The notes under the pieces: generated by a model | The model's input: the letters and a program-made list of their open reading frames with translations, nothing else | Database searches by the model: none | What the model was told of the DNA's origin: nothing | Position numbers and translations under genes: made by a program | Origin: JBBRXZ01 sp038232415 | GTDB lineage: Bacteria; Patescibacteriota; Saccharimonadia; Saccharimonadales; UBA4665 | NCBI GenBank assembly: GCA_038232415.1 | Contig: JBBSHY010000029.1 | Span: forward strand, 1-10,606 | Direction: 5' to 3' | Length of the DNA stretch: 10,606 nt | Shown: one piece after another, positions 1 through 6,381 of the stretch | Layout of the letters: every line of letters begins with the position of its first letter | Numbering within the stretch: position 1 is the first letter of the stretch

Positions 1-5
1 ATTCA

Positions 6-21
6 ATCTGTCGAAACAGAT
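6..21. other. Six-pair hairpin with CGAA loop
   Basis: ATCTGT pairs perfectly with ACAGAT around the loop CGAA (12-15). The loop and its closing T-A pair are the same as in the larger hairpin at 53-83, 32 bases further on. A six-pair stem alone could be chance; the shared loop is what makes it worth listing. Confidence 0.35.
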
Positions 22-52
22 CAAACTGACTTAATTTTAAAACAATTCAAGT

Positions 53-83
53 GTGTCGACTTATATCGAAATATAAGTGACAC
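53..83. other. Strong 13-pair hairpin with CGAA loop
   Basis: Five pairs (GTGTC with GACAC), one bulged G at 58, then eight pairs (ACTTATAT with ATATAAGT) close on the four-base loop CGAA at 67-70. The structure is far longer than expected by chance. No T-run follows on the plus strand. On the minus strand a TTGTTTT stretch appears only after several bases, so it is not a textbook terminator. It may be part of a structured RNA, a 3' end stabiliser for a gene to the left, or a protein-binding palindrome. The inner arms run TTAT then ATAA, the reverse of the usual dif layout. Confidence 0.55.
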
Positions 84-128
84 TAATGAACTGACGTTGA
101 TTTGCACTATTCAATTTTTAACGTCCAA

Positions 129-230
129 ATGGCCGATTTAGAGAGACTAAAAGAAGCCCACCGTCAAACCATTCATATAATCATACTCCCTTTATACCGC
201 TTCGGTCAAGGGGTAAATGAACTAAAATGA
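129..230 (+). CDS. Doubtful small ORF, 33 codons
   Basis: ATG at 129 opens a 33-codon frame ending in TGA at 228-230. The peptide starts MADLERLKEAHRQ, followed by a short hydrophobic run (IHIIILPL). The composition is protein-like, but there is no ribosome binding site and no convincing promoter, and the hairpin at 187-213 lies within it. I cannot assign a family. It may equally be a random open frame in an intergenic region. Confidence 0.15.
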   Translation: MADLERLKEAHRQTIHIIILPLYRFGQGVNELK

Positions 231-246
231 TGTATTCATTACTATG

Positions 247-262
247 TTACTAGTGGTAGTAA
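247..262. promoter_or_regulatory. Palindrome upstream of the protease promoter
   Basis: TTACTA and TAGTAA form a perfect 6-bp inverted repeat around GTGG (253-256). A further TTACTA lies at 239-244. It ends 15 bases before a TTGACA box at 278-283, a position that suits an operator for the protease gene starting at 301 or 313. Whether any regulator binds is unknown. Confidence 0.3.
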
Positions 263-277
263 AGCCGAGACATATTG

Positions 278-305
278 TTGACAATTAAGATATTTATAGT
301 ATGTT
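278..305 (+). promoter_or_regulatory. Possible promoter for the serine protease gene
   Basis: A perfect TTGACA (278-283) is followed after 16 bases by TATGTT (300-305), a 4/6 match to TATAAT that keeps T1, A2 and T6. This would place transcription start near 312-313, exactly at the second in-frame ATG (313), so the message could be leaderless. A perfect TATAAT also lies at 309-314, but it has only a weak -35 (TTAAGA at 285-290, spacer 18), and using it would start the transcript inside the gene. There is no Shine-Dalgarno sequence before either ATG, which fits the leaderless reading. Confidence 0.35.
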
Positions 306-1569
306 GAGTATAATGACTGAGTTTTTACCACCTATTCCTGGTGCGCCAGAGCCTAACCCTGTTAAACCAGAGCCAGACAACCAGACAAATATACCTTGGC
401 CAAAAATACTCGTAAGGGGTTTAGCTGCAGTGGTTGTCTCGGCAGCAGTAGTAGCCTATAAGGATCTCCATGACGACCTAACTGAAGTTAAGCACCAACT
501 TAGCGCCCAGACAGAACGCCTACGAGCACAAGGATCTCAGCTTCATAGAGTAGCTGATATATCTGGCCAAACTCTGGGCATTGATACTGCCACTATCACT
601 GGCGCCGGGTTAAGAAACCCACGGTCTTTAATAGACTTTGGCAGCACTGTTAGTACCAGCCGGAGCGATGAACTAGCAAGATCATCACTATCACTAATGG
701 TACGAAAAAAAGGTAGTAAAGACAGCTGGCAGCAAACATGTAATGGCGCTAAGGTACGACTTTATAACAATGATTACGTAGAAACGGCTGGCCACTGCTT
801 AAACTATTCTTTCCACATTCCCAAAAATGATAAACATACAGCAGAAAATATTATCAATACCGACCCTTACGAATATAGTGTCGCCCGTCCTGCTAACAAC
901 GTAAAGGACCCCGCTTTCAATGTACCTATAGGTATAATCACGGGAGCGTCTGTGCCTTTAGACTATACAGACACTGAGTACAATACTGATGTGACTTTGC
1001 TAAAGATAAAACCCCTCAAGACGCCTTCTCAGGTACAATCCTATACCAGAGTGCCGGCCCTTGATATTAACAACACCGATAAACAGCCTATACAAGGAGA
1101 GGAGGTAGCGCTTTACAGTACACCTGTATCCGTTGGCCAACTTGCCGTAGCAGCCAAAGGTATTTATTTAGGCAGCAGTACTTATCCAGGCAGTCCGAGT
1201 GATTCTGAAAGAATATATGATATTGTAGGCCTAAAAGTGAGCGACGCCCGGAAAGACCCCCTGGAATTTGGCGGCAGCGGCTCATTTTCCAACACTGCTT
1301 CTGGCTATAAGCTAGGCCCTTATGTAAGGGGGGTCACCGACCCTAGAGTTACGCATGAACCAAGGAGCGAGAATAGTACTGCGCAACAAATGAGAGACTC
1401 CACTATTAGCCGTCTAAAACTAGAGAAAGATTTAGAGATAGATTTGTCTACCTATACAGATATAGGTTTCTTCACAAAGGGTTCAGCAACTATCAATAAA
1501 GCTCTGGTCTCAGGCCTAAAATATATGGCCAAGCCGTCCCTAAAACCCAAAAAAGTTCATGTCAAATAA
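301..1569 (+). CDS. Membrane-anchored trypsin-like serine protease (S1 fold)
   Basis: Predicted 422-residue endopeptidase held outside the cell by one N-terminal helix. Residues 1-35 are a proline-rich tail, 37-53 the membrane helix (K35 and R39 before it suggest N-in, C-out), and 54-83 a charged, probably helical stalk. The catalytic triad is visible: His165 in ETAGHC, Asp230 in NTDVTLLKI and Ser326 in GGSGS. The only two cysteines, C147 and C166, sit where the Cys42-Cys58 disulfide of chymotrypsin flanks the catalytic His. Gly325 replaces the usual Asp194, as in bacterial V8/HtrA-like enzymes that need no zymogen cleavage. The C-terminus is lysine-rich. The substrate is unknown; Pro320 at the primary pocket position does not indicate trypsin specificity. 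Neither ATG 301 nor ATG 313 has a ribosome binding site; 313 (Met5) may be the true start. The gene ends 19 bases from the convergent gyrA. Confidence 0.8.
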   Translation: MLSIMTEFLPPIPGAPEPNPVKPEPDNQTNIPWPKILVRGLAAVVVSAAVVAYKDLHDDLTEVKHQLSAQTERLRAQGSQLHRVADISGQTLGIDTATITGAGLRNPRSLIDFGSTVSTSRSDELARSSLSLMVRKKGSKDSWQQTCNGAKVRLYNNDYVETAGHCLNYSFHIPKNDKHTAENIINTDPYEYSVARPANNVKDPAFNVPIGIITGASVPLDYTDTEYNTDVTLLKIKPLKTPSQVQSYTRVPALDINNTDKQPIQGEEVALYSTPVSVGQLAVAAKGIYLGSSTYPGSPSDSERIYDIVGLKVSDARKDPLEFGGSGSFSNTASGYKLGPYVRGVTDPRVTHEPRSENSTAQQMRDSTISRLKLEKDLEIDLSTYTDIGFFTKGSATINKALVSGLKYMAKPSLKPKKVHVK

Positions 1570-1588
1570 GCTAACAAACGTGTATTAA

Positions 1589-4210
1589 CTAATCAGTTTC
1601 GGCCACTGTTTCAGGTATTTCTGGTGGCTCTTCTTCCAGTTCGACTTCGTCGGCTTTGTCGACCAGAGCTAGGGAAACTACCTGATCGCCATCATTTAAG
1701 CGCATAATGCGGACACCTTGGGTGGCGCGGCCAAGCGCCGATATGTCTTTAAGGCCCAGGCGGATAGTCTGGCCTTGCTGGCTTATGATGATTATTTCCT
1801 GGCTATCGTCTTCGCCTAGAGTCTTAACACCAACCAGGTCACCAGTTTTACTATTTACAACGGCTGAACGGATACCGACACCGCCGCGGGCATGCGGCGT
1901 GAACTGGGCTACCTTGGTACGCTTGCCATAACCAAATTTACTGATGACAAATATGCTGGAGCCCTCTTCGACGATATCCATACCTATTACACGGTCACCG
2001 GGGCGCAACCTAATACCGCGCACACCACGGCTGACACGTCCCATTGGCCGGGCGCCGCTTTCATGAAAGCGAATAGCCTGCCCAAGCGAGGTCGAGATAA
2101 CAACTTCGTTGTCCCCGGTGGTCATCCGGATCCACTTCAACTCGTCGCCGGCATCCAGGTTGATGGCAATCAGGCCGCTGTTACGGACGTTCTGGTACTG
2201 TTCAAACGGTGTTTTCTTGACAACCCCGCGGACGGTACACATGATCAGGTTCTTAGCATCGTGGGTCTTACTGACATTAATCACGCTGGTAACTGTCTCT
2301 TGCGGCTGCAACTGCAACAAGTTAACAATAGCCACACCTTTAGCATTCAGGCCGACGGCCGGCACCTCGTAGGTCTTCAGGCGGAAAACACGCCCCTTAT
2401 TGGTAAAAAATAGCAGAAAGTCGTGCGTCGAAGCATTGACGACATGTTCAATGACATCTTCTTCACGGGTAGACATCCCCCGGCGACCTTTACCGCCGCG
2501 GCCCTGCTTCTTGTACTCGCCAAGCGGGCTGCGTTTAATGTAGTTGGCCGCTGTTAGTGTCACGGCGACTTGCTCGTCGGCAATCAGATCTTCATCACTC
2601 ATTTTGCCTAATTCATTAGGTATGACTCTGGTGCGGCGCTCATCCCCATACTGTTTTTTGAGTTCCAGCAGTTCATCTTTGACAATCTTGAGGATCTTTT
2701 TCTCGTCTGCCAGAATGGTTTCAAGTTTCTCGATCAGTTTAATCAGTTCGGCCAATTCGTTCTCAATCTTTTGGCGCTCCAGACCCGCCAAGGTACGCAG
2801 CTGCATAGCCAGGATAGCTTTGGCCTGGATGTCGCTCAACCGGAATTTTTTAATAAGGTTAGCGGCTGCCTCTTCAGTGGTATTGCTGGCGCGGATTACA
2901 GCAATCACCTCATCAATATGATCAAGAGCAATTTTGAGACCTTCCAGGATATGGGCGCGCTCGCGGGCTTTTCTCAGCTCAAACTCAGTGCGACGCCTGA
3001 CAACTGTCCGGCGATGTTTAATGTGTTCCTGAAGTATGTCCTGCAAACCAAGAACTCGTGGCTGAATGCCGTCAATCAGAGCCATCATATTGAAATGAAA
3101 GCTGGTTTGCAAAGGCGTCAGCTTATAGAGCTGGTTCAGTAATTTCTTGGGGTAGGCATCTTTTTTAAGATCTATGACAATCCGGACGTCGCCACGCGCT
3201 GTTTCGTCACGCAGGTCGCTAATGCCGGTTAGCTTCTTGTCGCGCACCAGATCAGCTATTTTAATAACCAGGTTCTCTTTGTTCAGGGCATACGGTATTT
3301 CAGAGATTATGATCTGGGTGCGGGCTTTTTTATTCTCGACGATTTCAGCAATGCCGCGGGTTACTACCCCGCCCCGGCCGGTAGCATAGGCTGTCCGGAT
3401 AGATTCTTTACCGTAAATTACCCCGCCGGTGGGGAAATCAGGACCTTTGACATGCTCCAGTAAATCATCAAGCGTAGCTTCTGGATTATCAATAAGTGTA
3501 ATTTCGGCGTCCACCAGTTCAGTAAGGTTATGCGGCGGAATATTGGTGGCCATACCCACAGCAATACCTAGCTGGCCGTTCAGGATAAGGTTAGGCAACT
3601 TAGCCGGCAGAACAGCAGGCTCCTGGGTCGTGCCGTCATAGTTATCACGAAAATCGACTGTCTCTTTATCTATGTCGGCTAGCAGCTCATCGGCCAGACG
3701 GGCCATTTTAGCCTCGGTATAACGATATGCGGCCGGCGGGTCGCCGTCCATGGAGCCGAAGTTACCCTGCCCGTTAACCAACATATAACGCATAGCCCAG
3801 GGCTGTGCCATACGCACCATGGCATCATAGATGCTGGAGTCACCGTGAGGATGATAGCGAGCCATAACGGCACCGATAACATTGGCGCTTTTGCGGTGGC
3901 GGGCACCGCTGCGCAAGCCGTCTTCATTCATGCTATATAAAATGCGCCGGTGTACGGGTTTTAAACCGTCTCTGACGTCAGGAAGGGCCCGATCAATGAT
4001 AACACTCATAGAATAACGCAAATAGCTATCTTCCATGACGTTTTCGACGCTGCGAAGCTCGACGCTGCGAGAGTGCCCCGAATCCATTACATCAGCAGCA
4101 TTTTCCACGCCCCGGCGGCGCTCTTCCATAGAAATTTCCGGAGTTGGTTCATTAAACTGGTTAGTCTCTTCCGGCATTTCCGGTATCTCTTCATCCTGTT
4201 CGTCGGCCAT
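1589..4210 (-). CDS. gyrA: DNA gyrase subunit A
   Basis: Breakage-rejoining subunit of gyrase (A2B2), a type IIA topoisomerase that introduces negative supercoils using ATP. It has 873 residues. The catalytic tyrosine is Tyr164 (RYTE). The quinolone region at 120-129 keeps Ser125 and Asp129, equal to E. coli Ser83 and Asp87. A long coiled-coil segment lies around 400-520. The GyrA box at 569-575 (QGRGGKG) starts the C-terminal beta-pinwheel and separates this from ParC. The N-terminus is about 42 residues longer than in E. coli and acidic, with a 5-codon tandem repeat (RSVEL/RSVEN). The C-terminus is also acidic (from about 854). The ATG directly follows the gyrB stop TAA. An AAGGA lies 13 bases before the ATG, rather far, so translation is probably coupled to gyrB. 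No terminator is visible before the convergent protease gene. Confidence 0.98.
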   Translation of the reverse strand: MADEQDEEIPEMPEETNQFNEPTPEISMEERRRGVENAADVMDSGHSRSVELRSVENVMEDSYLRYSMSVIIDRALPDVRDGLKPVHRRILYSMNEDGLRSGARHRKSANVIGAVMARYHPHGDSSIYDAMVRMAQPWAMRYMLVNGQGNFGSMDGDPPAAYRYTEAKMARLADELLADIDKETVDFRDNYDGTTQEPAVLPAKLPNLILNGQLGIAVGMATNIPPHNLTELVDAEITLIDNPEATLDDLLEHVKGPDFPTGGVIYGKESIRTAYATGRGGVVTRGIAEIVENKKARTQIIISEIPYALNKENLVIKIADLVRDKKLTGISDLRDETARGDVRIVIDLKKDAYPKKLLNQLYKLTPLQTSFHFNMMALIDGIQPRVLGLQDILQEHIKHRRTVVRRRTEFELRKARERAHILEGLKIALDHIDEVIAVIRASNTTEEAAANLIKKFRLSDIQAKAILAMQLRTLAGLERQKIENELAELIKLIEKLETILADEKKILKIVKDELLELKKQYGDERRTRVIPNELGKMSDEDLIADEQVAVTLTAANYIKRSPLGEYKKQGRGGKGRRGMSTREEDVIEHVVNASTHDFLLFFTNKGRVFRLKTYEVPAVGLNAKGVAIVNLLQLQPQETVTSVINVSKTHDAKNLIMCTVRGVVKKTPFEQYQNVRNSGLIAINLDAGDELKWIRMTTGDNEVVISTSLGQAIRFHESGARPMGRVSRGVRGIRLRPGDRVIGMDIVEEGSSIFVISKFGYGKRTKVAQFTPHARGGVGIRSAVVNSKTGDLVGVKTLGEDDSQEIIIISQQGQTIRLGLKDISALGRATQGVRIMRLNDGDQVVSLALVDKADEVELEEEPPEIPETVAETD
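4044..4070 (-). repeat. 12-bp direct repeat in the gyrA N-terminal extension
   Basis: TCGACGCTGCGA on the plus strand occurs at 4044-4055 and 4059-4070, a 15-base period that encodes RSVEL then RSVEN (GyrA residues 48-57). It looks like a 5-codon tandem duplication just before the conserved DSYLRYSMSV segment that opens the catalytic domain. Confidence 0.6.
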
Positions 4211-6187
4211 TTAGATATCCAGGTCCTTTACGAATTTGGCGTTGGCCTGTATGAAGCTTTTTCGGAGTTCCACCTCTGTACCCATAAGCTTATTAAAGAT
4301 AGCGTCGGCCTTCTCGGCATCAGCGACCTTAACCTGGACAAGCACACGTTTTTCGGGGTTCATAGTTGTTTCAAACAGCTGCTCGGCATCCATTTCGCCG
4401 AGGCCTTTATAACGTTTTTGCTCGACAAAGCCGGCTTGCTTATGACGTTCGTCGGTCGGTTCGACCTTGGCGGCTTCTTTCTGCCGTTTGGCGATTGCTT
4501 CGTCCAACACTCTGTCCAGCTCAATTTCGTCATATATAAAGACACTGGATTTGCGGCCAGGTTTAACAAGTTCAAACAGCGGCGGTTTAGCCAGGTACAA
4601 GTGTCCGCCGTCCACAACCGGCAGCATATAACGGAAGAAAAAGGTCATTAGCAGCGTTGATATGTGGCTGCCGTCTACGTCAGCATCCGTCATGATTATT
4701 ATCCGGTCGTATCTTAAACCGGCCACATCAAATGATTCTTCTATACCGACGCCCATGGCTTTAATCAGGCTAACGATCTCATTATTAGCCAGCATTTTAT
4801 CAAGCCTGGCACGCTCTACATTTAAGACCTTACCCCTTAACGGTAAAATAGCCTGGCTTTTACTGTCCCGGCCCGACTTAGCGGATCCACCGGCTGAATC
4901 GCCCTCTACCAGATATAATTCAGAGTCTTTAGGATCTTTATTGGAACAGTCGGCAAGTTTACCGGGCATGCTGGCCCCATCCAGGACGCCTTTTCGCAAG
5001 ATGTTATCCCGGGCAGCACGGGCAGCCTTACGGGCGCGGGCTGCCAATAAGGCCTTGCCGACAATTTTACGGGCCACGCCGGGATGCTCTTCTAAGTAAT
5101 AATTAAGGTGTTCAGCCAGTACCTGCTCTACAATGCCCCGGACTTCAGGATTACCGAGTTTGTTTTTAGTCTGGCCTTCAAACTGGGGATCAGGTAGTTT
5201 TACCAGGATAATGGCGGTAAGGCCTTCCCGGGTATCCTCACCGGATAAATTCTCTTCTTTCTCTTTAAGCAAGCCTTGTTTACGGGCATAGTCATTGACT
5301 ACTCTTGTTAAAGCAGCACGAAACCCCGTAAGATGAGTGCCACCGTCGGGGTTAAGAACATTATTAGCAAAAGACTTGATAGTTTCGGTGTAGGCATCGG
5401 TGTACTGCATAGATATTTCTACTTGTACCTCTTTGAACGTTTTATCGACATAAAAAATGTCGTCATCAACTACTTCTTTACCAATGTTTAAATGTTTAAC
5501 ATAGCTCTGAATACCGCCTTCAAAATAGAAGCTGTAACGCTTACCCGTTTTTTCGTCCTCCAGACTGGTATGAATACCTTTGGTCAGATAAGCCGCATGA
5601 CGCAGCCGGTCTAAAATAACCTCGTAATTAAATTTGGTACTCTCGAAGATCGTTTCATCTGCGTAAAATGTAATCTCTGTACCGGTCTTATCAGTCTTAC
5701 CGATTTCTTTTAAGTCAGCGAGCGGCACTCCGCGTTCGTATTCCTGCTGATGAATTTTGCCATCGTAGTGAATGGTTATAACTAATTTTTGGGATAATCC
5801 GTTGACTACACTCACGCCCACACCATGCAGGCCCCCTGAAACCTTGTAACCGCCGTCACCAAATTTACCGCCGGCATGCAATACGGTTAATACCGTTTCA
5901 ACTGTGCTTTTGCCAGTCTTGGGATGAATATCGGTCGGAATGCCGCGGCCATTATCATTAACGGTAATACCGCCATCAGCCAGCATCTTCACAGATATTT
6001 GGGAAGCGTGCCCTGCCAGGGCTTCATCGATACCATTATCGACAATCTCCCATACTAAATGATGCAGTCCTTCTATACCTGTACCGCCAATGTACATACC
6101 CGGACGTTTACGGACAGGTTCCAGCCCTTCCAAAACAGTAATCTGTTCAGCCGAGTAGCTGTTTTTTTTCGTTTTACCCTCTGCCAC
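4211..6187 (-). CDS. gyrB: DNA gyrase subunit B
   Basis: ATPase subunit of gyrase, 658 residues, the usual length for forms without the long E. coli insert. GHKL ATPase residues: Glu47 (catalytic base), Asn51, Asp78 (DNGRGIP), HAGGKF 104-109 and GGLHGVG 118-124. A transducer domain follows with KTGT 167-170. The TOPRIM domain shows EGDSAGGSAK from Glu428 and DADVDGSH with Asp501 and Asp503 as metal ligands. The C-terminal tail carries RYKGLGEM (592-599), with a lysine/glutamate-rich insert before it (about 541-590), somewhat longer than in B. subtilis. Tyr141 occupies the position of E. coli Arg136, the aminocoumarin-contacting residue. The start is GTG, chosen because a good AGGGGTGA ribosome site precedes it and the conserved YSAEQITVLEGLE segment follows at once. 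First gene of the gyrB-gyrA operon, with the gyrA ATG abutting its TAA. Confidence 0.98.
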   Translation of the reverse strand: MAEGKTKKNSYSAEQITVLEGLEPVRKRPGMYIGGTGIEGLHHLVWEIVDNGIDEALAGHASQISVKMLADGGITVNDNGRGIPTDIHPKTGKSTVETVLTVLHAGGKFGDGGYKVSGGLHGVGVSVVNGLSQKLVITIHYDGKIHQQEYERGVPLADLKEIGKTDKTGTEITFYADETIFESTKFNYEVILDRLRHAAYLTKGIHTSLEDEKTGKRYSFYFEGGIQSYVKHLNIGKEVVDDDIFYVDKTFKEVQVEISMQYTDAYTETIKSFANNVLNPDGGTHLTGFRAALTRVVNDYARKQGLLKEKEENLSGEDTREGLTAIILVKLPDPQFEGQTKNKLGNPEVRGIVEQVLAEHLNYYLEEHPGVARKIVGKALLAARARKAARAARDNILRKGVLDGASMPGKLADCSNKDPKDSELYLVEGDSAGGSAKSGRDSKSQAILPLRGKVLNVERARLDKMLANNEIVSLIKAMGVGIEESFDVAGLRYDRIIIMTDADVDGSHISTLLMTFFFRYMLPVVDGGHLYLAKPPLFELVKPGRKSSVFIYDEIELDRVLDEAIAKRQKEAAKVEPTDERHKQAGFVEQKRYKGLGEMDAEQLFETTMNPEKRVLVQVKVADAEKADAIFNKLMGTEVELRKSFIQANAKFVKDLDI

Positions 6188-6190
6188 TAT

Positions 6191-6199
6191 TCACCCCTA
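6191..6199 (-). promoter_or_regulatory. Ribosome binding site of gyrB
   Basis: On the minus strand TAGGGGTGA lies three bases before the GTG at 6187, giving a strong match to the anti-Shine-Dalgarno sequence at normal distance. It decides the GTG start. The next in-frame methionine (residue 31) would cut into the conserved ATPase N-terminus. Confidence 0.75.
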
Positions 6200-6251
6200 A
6201 AGTTCTTCGACCATTTATTATTTATCTATTATTTTATTCCCACTGACTCTT

Positions 6252-6280
6252 ATTATAACTAATCTAAAGCCTGCGGACAA
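6252..6280 (-). promoter_or_regulatory. Promoter of the gyrB-gyrA operon
   Basis: On the minus strand, TTGTCC (6280 to 6275, 4/6 match) and a perfect TATAAT (6257 to 6252) are separated by exactly 17 bases. Transcription would start near 6245, giving a leader of about 58 bases before the GTG. The -35 box overlaps the palindrome at 6277-6292. Confidence 0.65.
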
Positions 6281-6292
6281 ACGGCAGTTTGT
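6277..6292. promoter_or_regulatory. 16-bp palindrome over the gyrB -35 box
   Basis: ACAAAC and GTTTGT form a perfect 6-bp inverted repeat around GGCA. It covers part of the -35 element of the gyrB promoter and lies between two divergent transcription units, so a bound protein could affect either side. No known operator consensus is recognised. Confidence 0.35.
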
Positions 6293-6381
6293 AATTTAAC
6301 TGAAATGGTTAATGAGAAAAAATTTGCATAAATTACTTTGGCTATGTTTAACTATATTTGTACTAAATTAAAACCAAAAAT

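Larger units (their letters stand above)
1..300. other. Intergenic region with several hairpins, no convincing gene
   Basis: This is the only long stretch without a clear gene. Plus-strand frame 1 is open from the left edge to a TAG at 139-141 (46 codons). It could be the tail of a gene lying to the left, but the length is within chance for AT-rich DNA and a strong hairpin sits inside it. Perfect or near-perfect stem-loops lie at 6-21, 53-83, 187-213 and 247-262. TTACTA occurs at 239-244 and again at 247-252, where it forms the left arm of the last hairpin. I see no tRNA, no rRNA, no DnaA-box cluster and no typical terminator with a T-run. Confidence 0.6.

Noticed and set aside
53..83. XerCD dif site
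   Set aside because: The arms are inverted relative to dif (TTAT then ATAA), the centre is four bases and the outer arms do not match the known pattern.
1..141. Left-edge open frame in frame 1 as the tail of a gene
   Set aside because: 46 codons without a stop is unremarkable here, no motif is recognised, and the 13-pair hairpin lies inside it; kept only as a possibility.
1892..2413. Plus-strand open frame of 173 codons inside gyrA
   Set aside because: It lies wholly opposite the conserved GyrA beta-pinwheel coding sequence and lacks start signals.
3820..3855. Quinolone-resistance substitution in GyrA
   Set aside because: Ser125 and Asp129, matching E. coli Ser83 and Asp87, are both wild type.
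1589..4210. ParC (topoisomerase IV) instead of GyrA
   Set aside because: The GyrA box QGRGGKG at 569-575, the full C-terminal domain and linkage to gyrB indicate gyrase.
4073..4651. Plus-strand open frame of 192 codons across the gyrA-gyrB junction
   Set aside because: It is antisense to two strongly conserved gyrase segments, has no ribosome site and no recognisable motifs; it is a by-product of codon bias.
6188..6381. Replication origin next to gyrB
   Set aside because: No match to the DnaA box TTATCCACA and no cluster of variants is seen, and dnaA/dnaN are not nearby in the window.
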